This document shows positions 8,059 to 15,772 of a stretch of 55,836 nucleotides of DNA, piece after piece. How positions within the stretch are numbered: position 1 is the first letter of the stretch; every line of letters begins with the position of its first letter. A program made the translations under genes and the position numbers. Location of the stretch: NCBI GenBank assembly GCA_964476625.1, contig CAYZBJ010000020.1, positions 1-55,836 of the forward strand, read 5' to 3'. The notes under the pieces were generated by a model. The model had not been told where the DNA came from. It was given only the letters and a program-made list of their open reading frames with translations, and searched no databases. This DNA is from JAMLIN01 sp964476625. GTDB taxonomy: Bacteria > Pseudomonadota > Gammaproteobacteria > Burkholderiales > Burkholderiaceae_E.

Positions 8059-8268
8059 TTCGGCTTGGTGATGTTCATGATCACGCCCCGGCGATAGATC
8101 TCCCCACGACCGGGACCGTCCTGCCTTTGCGCCTGATGTCAGTTCAAGACTTGGCCAGAATTACCGTAACTCGCCATGTCCGCCGGTTCTAATGCCTAAC
8201 AAACACTCGTCGAATGGCTTAGACGGCAGTTCTTTCAGAGTCAGTCAATCGATACTCCCGCGGCACTA

Positions 8269-9777
8269 TCAGAACCGCGGCAACTCCGGAAACCGCAACT
8301 CCCCCGCATGCACGTGCATCTTCCCGTACTCGGCGCAGCGCGCCAGGGTCGGGATCGCCTTGCCGGGGTTGAGCAGCCCCGCCGGGTCGAAGGCGCGCTT
8401 CATGGCGAAGAAGGCCTCGCGCTCGGCCGGCGAGAACTGCACGCACATCGAGTTGATCTTCTCGATGCCGACGCCGTGTTCGCCGGTGATGGTGCCGCCG
8501 TACTCGACACAGGCTTCGAGGATCTCGGCACCGAAGCGGTCGGCGCGCTCCCATTCGCCGGGCTGGTTGGCATCGAACAGGATGAGCGGGTGCAGGTTGC
8601 CGTCGCCGGCATGGAAGACGTTCATGCAGCGCAGGCCGTACTTCTCTTCCATGGTCTCGATCGCCTTGAGCATGCGCCCGAGGGTGCGGCGCGGGATGGT
8701 GCCGTCCATGCAGTAGTAGTCGGGCGACACCCGGCCGGCCGCCGGGAAGGCGTTCTTGCGGCCCGACCAGAAGCGCAGCCGCTCCTCCTCGGTGTCCGAT
8801 ACCCGGATCGCCGTGCAGCCGCACTCGCGCAGGACCGCCTCGATCCGGGCGATCTCCTCGTCGACTTCCTCGGGCGTGCCGTCGGATTCGACGATCAGCA
8901 CGGCCTGGGCGTCGAGGTCGTAGCCGGCCTGCACGAAGGGCTCGACGGCGCGCACCGCCTTCTGGTCCATCATCTCCATGCCGGCGGGGATGATGCCGGC
9001 GGCGATGATCGCGGCGACCGCGTCGCCGGCCGGCTCGACCGCATCGAAGGACGCGAGCACGGCGCGCGCGAGCACCGGCTGCGGCAGCAGCCGCAGGCTC
9101 ACTTCGGTGACCACGCCGAGCATGCCCTCGGAGCCGATGACCAGCGACAGCAGGTCGAGCCCCGGGACTTCGGGTGCTTCGCTGCCGAACTCGAGGATCT
9201 CGCCGTCGATGGTGACCAGGCGCACGCACAGCACGTTATGGCATGTGAGCCCGTACTTCAGGCAATGCACCCCGCCGGAGTTCTCCGCCACGTTGCCACC
9301 GATGGTGCAGGCGATCTGCGACGAAGGATCGGGCGCGTAGTACAGGCCGTACGGGGCGACGGCCTCGGAGACCGCGAGGTTGCGCACCCCCGGCTGGACC
9401 CGCGCTATGCGCGCCACCGGGTCGACCGCCAGGATGCGATTGAACTTGGCCAGCGACAGCACCACGCCGGCGCCATGCGGCATCGCGCCGCCCGACAGGC
9501 TGGTCCCGGCGCCGCGGGCGACCACCGGCACGTCGAGCTCCTGGCATGCGCGCAGGATCTCGCAGACCTGCTCCTCGGTCTCGGGCAGGGCGACGGCCAT
9601 CGGGAGCTGGCGAAAGGCGGACAGCCCATCGCATTCGAAGGGCCGGGTATCCTCGACTTCGTGCAGCAGGGAGTCGCGCGGCAGGATGGCGGACAGCCGC
9701 TCGAGGGCGCGCGCCCGCTGCGCCGGCGAGGGGCTCGCGTTGACGTCGGCGTGACGGTGTTCGGCGGCAACATTCAT
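8269..9777 (-). CDS. FAD-linked oxidase, glycolate oxidase subunit GlcD-like, copy 1
   Basis: A 502-residue flavoprotein of the PCMH/VAO type. The FAD domain shows VPVVARGAGTSLSGG, SSQIACTIGGNVAENSGG and IGSEGMLGVVTEVSLRL; the C-terminal domain has MNVFHAGDGNLHPLI and GTITGEHGVGIEK, the His-rich metal/substrate region typical of GlcD and D-2-hydroxyacid dehydrogenases. The reaction is presumably oxidation of a 2-hydroxy acid to the 2-oxo acid, with electrons passed to a partner. GlcE and GlcF, the usual partners, are not in the window. GGAG lies ten bases before the ATG. A second copy with about 32 amino acid differences is at 14178-15686, and similarity extends about 55 bases upstream of both starts. 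Confidence 0.88.
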   Translation of the reverse strand: MNVAAEHRHADVNASPSPAQRARALERLSAILPRDSLLHEVEDTRPFECDGLSAFRQLPMAVALPETEEQVCEILRACQELDVPVVARGAGTSLSGGAMPHGAGVVLSLAKFNRILAVDPVARIARVQPGVRNLAVSEAVAPYGLYYAPDPSSQIACTIGGNVAENSGGVHCLKYGLTCHNVLCVRLVTIDGEILEFGSEAPEVPGLDLLSLVIGSEGMLGVVTEVSLRLLPQPVLARAVLASFDAVEPAGDAVAAIIAAGIIPAGMEMMDQKAVRAVEPFVQAGYDLDAQAVLIVESDGTPEEVDEEIARIEAVLRECGCTAIRVSDTEEERLRFWSGRKNAFPAAGRVSPDYYCMDGTIPRRTLGRMLKAIETMEEKYGLRCMNVFHAGDGNLHPLILFDANQPGEWERADRFGAEILEACVEYGGTITGEHGVGIEKINSMCVQFSPAEREAFFAMKRAFDPAGLLNPGKAIPTLARCAEYGKMHVHAGELRFPELPRF

Positions 9778-9897
9778 GGTCGGTCGTCTCCAGCGCGGGT
9801 GGCGCCCGATGCGACGCCCGCCCGCCAGCTTAGCCGCCGGGAAGAAAAGCTCCAAGCCGTGACCGACGATCGTGACCCTGACGGAGATCCGTATCAC

Positions 9898-10812
9898 ATG
9901 AAGAAAGAAGCCTGGCGGCGCGAGGCCGCTTCGTATCCCCTCTCGGGCGAGATGCCGACGCGCTACACCGACATGGACGTCTGGAAGCACTTGAACAACA
10001 GTGCGCTCATCAACCTCCATGGCGAGGCCGTCCATCATGCGTTGCATACGCTGTTCGGGCCCCAGGCCTGGCGCGATGGCGAGCCCGTCGTCGGCTACCT
10101 CGGCAGCACGACGGATTTCATCGCCCAGGCCTACTACCCGGATCCGCTGTCCTGGGGCGCGCGGGTGGTCGGCATCGACGAGCGGGGCCTGCGGATCGCC
10201 ACCGCGCTCTTTCAACACGGCCGCTGCGTGAGCATCCACGAGGCCTTGCTCACGGGCTGGGCCGATGGCAGCCCGCTCGCCCTGGCTCCCGACCAGCTAG
10301 TGGCGCTGCGTGCGGCGCAGATCGAGGGAGCAGAAGCGCTGCCCGATGGCTACCGCCTGCAACTCGACAAGGCCGCGCCACCGCTCGGGTACTTTCGCTG
10401 GCAGCGTCCGATAGCGCTGCGCTACGGCGACAGCGATGCGCGCCATCTCCCGAGCGACGCCTGGCTCGGGCGCTGCGCCGAGCAGATGCGCATCGAATTC
10501 CTGACCGGAATCCGCGGCGAATCCCGACGTCCTCGTCGCAGCGGCATGATGATCGCCCATGCGAGCTTGCGCTGGCACCGGCGCGACGTCCCAGCAGCAC
10601 AGTGGCAGATGGGTTGCGGCATTGCGCGCCTGGGTGAGCGCTCGGTAGTCGTTCGCGGCGCGCTGTTCCAGGACGATGCCTGCCTGGCCGAATGCGATTC
10701 GGTCATGGTCTTCATCGATCCCGGGACGCATCGTCCCGAATCGCTCGACGGCGCAGCCCGTTCAGCGCTCGAACCCTGGCTCCTGCCCGCGGTGCCGAGG
10801 GCACCCGACTGA
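9898..10812 (+). CDS. Tandem-hotdog acyl-CoA thioesterase-like protein
   Basis: A 304-residue protein with two hotdog-fold halves. The first begins TRYTDMDVWKHLNN, the second RYGDSDARHLPSD; both correspond to the catalytic Y/R-x-x-D-x-D-x-x-x-H-x-N segment of YbgC/4-hydroxybenzoyl-CoA thioesterases, although the second half has lost the Asn. Such proteins hydrolyse acyl-CoA in the cytoplasm. Start: ATG after GGAGATCC; spacing is long at about 12 bases, and an in-frame GTG 39 bases earlier is an alternative. The gene is divergent from glcD copy 1 and is followed about 100 bases later by a TPP enzyme on the same strand, so a small degradative unit is possible. Confidence 0.7.
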   Translation: MKKEAWRREAASYPLSGEMPTRYTDMDVWKHLNNSALINLHGEAVHHALHTLFGPQAWRDGEPVVGYLGSTTDFIAQAYYPDPLSWGARVVGIDERGLRIATALFQHGRCVSIHEALLTGWADGSPLALAPDQLVALRAAQIEGAEALPDGYRLQLDKAAPPLGYFRWQRPIALRYGDSDARHLPSDAWLGRCAEQMRIEFLTGIRGESRRPRRSGMMIAHASLRWHRRDVPAAQWQMGCGIARLGERSVVVRGALFQDDACLAECDSVMVFIDPGTHRPESLDGAARSALEPWLLPAVPRAPD

Positions 10813-10913
10813 GCTACCGCTGCAAGGTGACCGGCACGCCTGCGCTCGGGCCCGTGGCCTTGCAAGCCGGCCCGCGATGCGCAATCCTGCGAGCAACATC
10901 AAGGAGACAGCCT

Positions 10914-12545
10914 GTGAAACTCTACGAAGCCATCGCCCGCAGTCTCGCCGATCTCGAGGTGAGCCAGCTGTTCGGCCTGATCGGCGATGCGAACCTGTTC
11001 ATGGTCGACGACTACATCCGCAACCATCGCGGCGCCTACACGGCGGCTGTGCACGAGGCCGGCGTGGTGCTGATGGCGCTTGGCTACGCGCGCGTATCGG
11101 GCGAGATCGGCGTGGCCACCGTCACGCACGGCCCGGCGCTCACCAATACCCTCACGGCGCTGATCGAAGGTGTCAAGACCGCAACGCCCATCGTGCTCCT
11201 GGCTGGCGATACGCCGGCCGCGGACCGCGAACATGCGCAGAACATCAACCAGCGGGAATTCATCACGGCCACGGGCGCCGGCTTCGAACAGCTGCGCACT
11301 CCCGCGACGCTCGCCGACGATCTCGCGCGGGCGTTCTTTCGTGCCCGCCAGGAACGCCGCCCGGTCGTGCTGAACATGCCGATCGAGTTCATGTGGCAGG
11401 AGGTCGAGTACACAGCGCCACGGGTCTACGCCCCCGAGCACCGCAGCGTGATCGCCTCGAGCACCGACATGGACAATGCCATCGGCATCATCGCCTCGTC
11501 CCACCTGCCGATCGTCATCGGCGGGCGCGGTGCCGCCGACCCGGACACCGAAGCCGCCATCCGGCGGCTCGCAGAGCGCATCGAGGCGCCGGTGGCCACT
11601 TCGGTGCGCGGCAAGGGCCTGTTTGCGGACGACCCTTTCAACCTCGGGATCTGCGGCACGATCAGCAACCCGGTAGCAGCGGAGACCATCGCCGCGGCGG
11701 ACTGCCTGATCGTCTTTGGCGCCAGCCTGAACCAGTTCACGACCGGCCTGGGCGGGCTGACCCGCGGCAAGCGCATCGTGCACGTCGATCCCGCAGCAAG
11801 CCAGATCGGTCGCTTCACGCCGGTCGATGCGGGTCTGGTGGGCGATCTCGGCCTGACGGCCGACGCCATGCTGAAGTGGATCGACGAGGCGGAAATCCCG
11901 GGTTCGGGCGCGCGCAACGACGACCTGCTCGCGAAGCTCACCGCCATGCGCAGCCGCAAGGCGCGCTTTCCGCGCAAGCCGCGCCCCGGCGCGGTCGACC
12001 TGCTCGAGGCGCTGCAGACGCTCGACCAGTCCTTCCCGAAGGATCGCGTCTACGTCAGCGACACCGGACGTTTCCTGGTCGGTGCATGGCCGCTCGTCCA
12101 GGTGCGCAACCCGCGCGACTATGTCGACACGATCGGCTTCGCCGCGATCGGCCTGGGGCTCGCCACGGCCATCGGCGCAGCGAAGGCCGCGGGCGAGCGC
12201 CCGACCTTGCTCGTCACGGGCGACGGCGGCTTCATGCTCGGCGGCGTGAGCGAGCTTGCCACCGCCATGCGCGAACAACTCGACCTGACCATCGTCGTGT
12301 GCAACGACGGCGGCTATGGCGCCGAGTACATCCAGTATGCGGCGCGCGACATGGATCCGTCGTTGTCGCTGCAGCACTGGCCCGACCTGGCCAACATCGC
12401 CAGGGGATTCGGCCTCGAAGCCATCTCGGTGACCAGCAGCGAGGAGTTGCAGGCTGCGATGCAGGCCATCGCCCGAGGCGACCGCAAGCGCCCGCGCCTC
12501 GTCGACATACACATCGATCCAGCCTGCATGCCGATCGGCCACTGA
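10914..12545 (+). CDS. Thiamine-pyrophosphate-dependent decarboxylase/carboligase (acetolactate synthase superfamily)
   Basis: A 543-residue enzyme with all three domains: the N-terminal PYR domain with catalytic Glu48 in AAVHEAGVVLMALGYARV, a central domain (VIGGRGAADPDTEAAIRRL), and the C-terminal PP domain whose cofactor motif starts TGDGGFMLGG and ends in the Asn of IVVCNDGGYG. The start is a GTG with AAGGAGA seven bases before it. Relatives include benzoylformate decarboxylase, oxalyl-CoA decarboxylase and acetolactate synthase; I cannot assign the substrate. A GlcD-like oxidase on each side could supply a 2-oxo acid by oxidising a 2-hydroxy acid, but that pathway link is only inference. 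Confidence 0.82.
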   Translation: MKLYEAIARSLADLEVSQLFGLIGDANLFMVDDYIRNHRGAYTAAVHEAGVVLMALGYARVSGEIGVATVTHGPALTNTLTALIEGVKTATPIVLLAGDTPAADREHAQNINQREFITATGAGFEQLRTPATLADDLARAFFRARQERRPVVLNMPIEFMWQEVEYTAPRVYAPEHRSVIASSTDMDNAIGIIASSHLPIVIGGRGAADPDTEAAIRRLAERIEAPVATSVRGKGLFADDPFNLGICGTISNPVAAETIAAADCLIVFGASLNQFTTGLGGLTRGKRIVHVDPAASQIGRFTPVDAGLVGDLGLTADAMLKWIDEAEIPGSGARNDDLLAKLTAMRSRKARFPRKPRPGAVDLLEALQTLDQSFPKDRVYVSDTGRFLVGAWPLVQVRNPRDYVDTIGFAAIGLGLATAIGAAKAAGERPTLLVTGDGGFMLGGVSELATAMREQLDLTIVVCNDGGYGAEYIQYAARDMDPSLSLQHWPDLANIARGFGLEAISVTSSEELQAAMQAIARGDRKRPRLVDIHIDPACMPIGH

Positions 12546-12706
12546 GGAACAGGGCACTGCTCGTCGCACCAGCAGCACACGGCGGCGGCAACGGCTACCA
12601 GTCGAAGCTGCTCAATCCGGAGTTCCTGCGCGGCGAGAACCCGCCGGTGGCGGGATGGAGATGGCAAGGCGAGCCGACTCCGCGCACGGTCAGGCAGTGC
12701 CTGGAT

Positions 12707-12903
12707 TCACGGAAACCGCAGGCGCGAGAAGCCTCGCCCGGCGCGCATCGCCGCCCGCTCCACCTCGGCCGCCGACGCCAGCCAGCCTTCCTCCAGGAAG
12801 ACCAGGAACGCACGAATGGATACCCGAAGCGTGCCTTCGGGCAGGAAGAAGGACGTGCGCGCGATCTTGTGGTCCTCGAACCAGTGCCCGCACTTCCCTT
12901 CAA
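12707..12903 (-). pseudogene. Unrecognised C-terminal coding remnant
   Basis: An open minus-strand stretch of about 65 codons reading KCGHWFEDHKIARTSFFLPE, GTLRVSIRAFLVFLEEGWLA and SAAEVERAAMRAGRGFSRL before a TGA. Its amphipathic pattern and G/C-biased third positions look coding. It has no start: it runs straight into the end of the PIN toxin gene in another frame. I do not recognise the family. The simplest reading is the tail of a gene truncated where the toxin-antitoxin pair now sits. The remaining bases between the TPP enzyme stop and this remnant hold nothing I can identify. Confidence 0.3.
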
Positions 12904-13322
12904 TCCTCGAGCCAGAGCCGCTTCAGCCGTTTGCCGCGAGGGCTGCGGTAGCGGTCGAAATCCCTGCGGTCCACCGTGAGGATGTCGTGGATACCGACCC
13001 GATCGGCAGCGAAGACCAGCGCCACGTCGGCCAGATCGGCCCCGCCGTCCGCATACTGCACCATGAAATCCGCCATCGCTTCCAGGCTGGCCGGATCACT
13101 GGCCAGCACGGTCAGGCGGCCAGCCGCGGCCCAGCGCATCAGACTGAGCTTGCCCATGTCGTCCAACAGGTGGCCGGCTTCCGTCAGCACCTCCCAGACC
13201 GTGTACAGGCGCAGGCCGGCCAACTCTCCGAGCATCCTTGTGGCGCTGCCATGGCGTGGATCGCGGCCATTGAACAGCGCGACCAGAAAGCCGGTGTCAA
13301 CCAGCGTAGCCGTGCTTTTCAC
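12900..13322 (-). CDS. PIN-domain toxin (VapC-like ribonuclease)
   Basis: A 140-residue PIN-domain protein. The acidic metal-binding set is visible: Asp9 (TLVDTGFLVALF), Glu48 (EVLTEAGHLL), the Asp of GADLADVALV and the final Asp of ILTVDRRDFDRYR. PIN toxins are Mg-dependent ribonucleases that cut tRNA, rRNA or mRNA when their antitoxin is degraded. I choose a GTG start that overlaps the end of the antitoxin gene by 26 bases, since the protein then begins right before the first beta strand; such overlap is normal for these operons. Regulation would be through the shared palindromic operator ahead of the antitoxin gene. Confidence 0.78.
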   Translation of the reverse strand: MKSTATLVDTGFLVALFNGRDPRHGSATRMLGELAGLRLYTVWEVLTEAGHLLDDMGKLSLMRWAAAGRLTVLASDPASLEAMADFMVQYADGGADLADVALVFAADRVGIHDILTVDRRDFDRYRSPRGKRLKRLWLED

Positions 13323-13560
13323 GCAGACGCTCGACGATGGCTCGCTTGCGAGGATCGGCAACGCTTTGCGGCTCACGCAGGCCGCCCTTGCCGATGTACA
13401 GCGCGTCGATCTCCGCTGCAGCGCGTTCCGCCGGAATGACCTTGGCGGCATATGCCGCAATGCTGCGCCGGATGAACTCCGACTTGCTCATGTGCAGCAG
13501 GCTGGCTGCACGCTCCAGCAAGGCCTCGTCTTCGGCAGGCAGCCGTATCGAGATGGCCAT
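13297..13560 (-). CDS. Ribbon-helix-helix antitoxin
   Basis: An 87-residue protein whose first 45 residues form a MetJ/Arc/CopG-type ribbon-helix-helix: MAISIRLPAEDEALLERAA, then LLHMSKSEFIRRSIAAY. The remaining 40 residues, ending ERLREKHGYAG, would be the flexible toxin-neutralising tail. It should dimerise, bind the operator upstream of its own gene and hold the PIN toxin inactive. AAGGA lies seven bases before the ATG. It is the first gene of a two-gene operon. Codon use and the AT-rich promoter differ from the core genes around it, as usual for such modules. Confidence 0.8.
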   Translation of the reverse strand: MAISIRLPAEDEALLERAASLLHMSKSEFIRRSIAAYAAKVIPAERAAAEIDALYIGKGGLREPQSVADPRKRAIVERLREKHGYAG

Positions 13561-13574
13561 GACGGAATCCTTTT

Positions 13575-13594
13575 GTATTACAATTTCGTAATAC
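13575..13594 (-). promoter_or_regulatory. Operator palindrome of the toxin-antitoxin operon
   Basis: GTATTAC-6 bases-GTAATAC is a perfect 7-bp inverted repeat, 14 bases upstream of the antitoxin start, in a short AT-rich island within GC-rich DNA. Ribbon-helix-helix antitoxins autoregulate by binding such repeats over the -10 region; TATTAC or TAATAC within it could serve as the -10. From here to the truncated thioesterase gene (about 190 bases) I see nothing else. Confidence 0.65.
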
Positions 13595-13782
13595 TACAGC
13601 TTGCCTGCCGTCCGGGCAAGACTACGAACGGACTACTGCTCGGCGATGCGAACCCCACGCCCTGCTGCCAGACTCGACGGCAAGCAAGATATACGGACGC
13701 CGTGCTCCGCCTGGGCTCATCGCAATCGCTGGAGGATCTCGGTTCCGACAACGTCAGGGACCTGTCTTTGCTGGCTTCTGCA

Positions 13783-14058
13783 TTACCCCTCTGTCTGCGG
13801 GCGGCGAAGAAAGTTGATGTTGAGGCTTGACGTTACCGCGTGTGGTGTCAGCCCAATCGTCGAATGAATTGCGACATAGAGCGCAGTATCTGCCAGTGCC
13901 ATCAGAACCGGGCCTGAAACCGTGCCTCCAGGGCGCGTGTCCTCCGGCTCGACATGTCGGCGCACTGTCGCACTCTTGGCTGACGCCTCGACGATCGTGA
14001 ACTTGCTGCTGGGAAACGCCTGGGCCATGAAGGCCACGATCTCGTCCTTGGGTGACAT
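13783..14058 (-). pseudogene. PaaI-type hotdog thioesterase, C-terminally truncated
   Basis: Starts MSPKDEIVAFMAQAF with GGAG five bases before the ATG. It contains the PaaI signature RPGGTVSGPVLMALADTALY and the strand ending SLNINFLRRP. PaaI proteins run to about 140 residues with two further strands; this frame ends after 91 residues, three past NFLRRP. None of the three frames downstream resumes the homology, so the end has been deleted, not shifted. PaaI-type enzymes hydrolyse aryl- or acyl-CoA. Without the terminal strands the hotdog sheet would be incomplete, so I treat it as inactive. Confidence 0.6.
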
Positions 14059-14177
14059 GCGCTCTCCATGAACGCCTGACGTTGGACATGAGCGGCGCCG
14101 ATGGTGCTCGGCCTCACCCGCAAATGCATCCTCTGCGCCACAACAGATCATCGAACTGCCGCAGACAACAGATCCGC

Positions 14178-15686
14178 TCAGAACCGCGGCAAATCCGGAA
14201 ACTTCAGCTCCCCCTTGTGCACATGCATCTTCCCGTACTCGGCGCAGCGCGCCAGGGTCGGGATCGCCTTGCCGGGGTTGAGCAGCCCCGCCGGGTCGAA
14301 GGCGCGCTTGAGCGAGAAGAAGGCTTCGCGCTCGGCGGGCGAGAACTGCACGCACATCGAGTTGATCTTCTCGATGCCGACGCCATGTTCGCCGGTGATG
14401 GTGCCGCCGTACTCGACGCAGGTCTCGAGGATCTCGGCGCCGAAGGCGTCGGCACGGTCCCATTCGCCCGGCTGGTTGGCGTCGAACAGGATGAGCGGAT
14501 GCAGGTTGCCGTCGCCGGCGTGGAAGACGTTCATGCAGCGCAGGCCGTACTTGCCTTCCATTTCCTCGATCGCGCTGAGCATGCGCCCGAGGGTGCGGCG
14601 CGGAATGGTGCCGTCCATGCAGTAGTAGTCGGGCGAGACCCTCCCGGCCGCCGGAAAGGCGTTCTTGCGGCCCGACCAGAAGCGCAGTCTTTCCTCTTCG
14701 GTCTCCGACACACGGATCGCGGTGCAGCCGCACTCGCGCAGCACCGCTTCGATCCGGCCGATCTCTTCGTCGACCTCCTCAGGGGTGCCGTCGGATTCGA
14801 CGATCAGCACGGCTTGCGCGTCGAGGTCGTAGCCGGCCTGGACGAAGGGCTCGACGGCGCGCACCGCCTTCTGGTCCATCATCTCCATCCCGGCCGGGAT
14901 GATGCCGGCGGCGATGATCGCGGCGACCGCGTCGCCGGCCGGCTCGACCGCATCGAAGGACGCGAGCACGGCGCGAGCCAGCACCGGCTTGGGCAGCAGC
15001 CGCAGGCTGACTTCGGTGACGACGCCGAGCATGCCCTCGGAGCCGATGATGAGCGACAGCAAATCGAGGCCCGGCACATCGGGCGCTTCGCTGCCGAACT
15101 CGAGGATCTCGCCGTCGATCATGACCACGCGCACCCGCAGGACGTTGTGGCAGGTCAGCCCGTACTTCAGGCAATGCACCCCGCCGGAGTTCTCGGCCAC
15201 ATTGCCGCCGATGCTGCAGGCGATCTGCGACGAGGGGTCGGGCGCGTAGTACAGGCCATAGGGGGCGACGGCCTCGGAGACCGCGAGATTGCGCACCCCG
15301 GGCTGGACCCGGGCGATGCGCGCCACCGGGTCGACCGCGAGGATGCGATTGAACCGGGCAAGCGACAGCACCACGCCGGCGCCATGCGGCATCGAGCCGC
15401 CCGACAGGCTGGTGCCCGCGCCACGGGCGACCACCGGCACGTCGAGCTCCTGGCAGGCGCGCAGGATCGCGCAGACCTGTTCCTCGTTCGCGGGCAGGGC
15501 GACCGCCATCGGCAGTTGCCGGAAAGCCGACAACCCATCGCATTCGAACGGCCGGGTATCCTCGACCTCGTGCAGCAGGGAGTCGGCCGGCAGGATCGCG
15601 CCCAGCCGCTCGAGGACGCGCGAGCGCTGCGCGGGCGTCGGGCTCGCGGTGACGTCGGCGTGGCGGTGTTCGGCGGCGGTATTCAT
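14178..15686 (-). CDS. FAD-linked oxidase, glycolate oxidase subunit GlcD-like, copy 2
   Basis: A 502-residue flavoprotein, the same length as the copy at 8269-9777 and differing from it at about 32 positions by my count, clustered in the first 90 residues and near the C-terminus. All FAD-binding (VARGAGTSLSGG, ACSIGGNVAENSGG, IGSEGMLGVVTE) and C-terminal catalytic motifs (FHAGDGNLHPLI, GEHGVGIEK) are kept, so both copies look functional. GGAG lies seven bases before the ATG. The upstream sequence GCTAAGCTGGCGG is shared with copy 1, so the duplication carried its promoter region. No GlcE or GlcF gene accompanies either copy. Downstream lies the truncated PaaI gene. Confidence 0.88.
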   Translation of the reverse strand: MNTAAEHRHADVTASPTPAQRSRVLERLGAILPADSLLHEVEDTRPFECDGLSAFRQLPMAVALPANEEQVCAILRACQELDVPVVARGAGTSLSGGSMPHGAGVVLSLARFNRILAVDPVARIARVQPGVRNLAVSEAVAPYGLYYAPDPSSQIACSIGGNVAENSGGVHCLKYGLTCHNVLRVRVVMIDGEILEFGSEAPDVPGLDLLSLIIGSEGMLGVVTEVSLRLLPKPVLARAVLASFDAVEPAGDAVAAIIAAGIIPAGMEMMDQKAVRAVEPFVQAGYDLDAQAVLIVESDGTPEEVDEEIGRIEAVLRECGCTAIRVSETEEERLRFWSGRKNAFPAAGRVSPDYYCMDGTIPRRTLGRMLSAIEEMEGKYGLRCMNVFHAGDGNLHPLILFDANQPGEWDRADAFGAEILETCVEYGGTITGEHGVGIEKINSMCVQFSPAEREAFFSLKRAFDPAGLLNPGKAIPTLARCAEYGKMHVHKGELKFPDLPRF

Positions 15687-15772
15687 GGTCGGCTCCAGGG
15701 CTCGCGGGGGCGTCCGGGGCGACGCCTGGCCGCCAGCTTAGCAAGGACGGGCGCAATCATGCGAATGCGGGG

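Noticed and set aside
8030..8130. Possible lost 5' end of the acetyltransferase on the far side of the HNH unit
   Set aside because: A minus-strand MNITKPKA is reminiscent of an acetyltransferase start, but it is too short and is followed by a stop; not supported.
10676..12979. Plus-strand frame of 767 codons overlapping the TPP enzyme
   Set aside because: Out-of-frame shadow of the TPP gene that continues by chance past its end; no recognisable protein segment.
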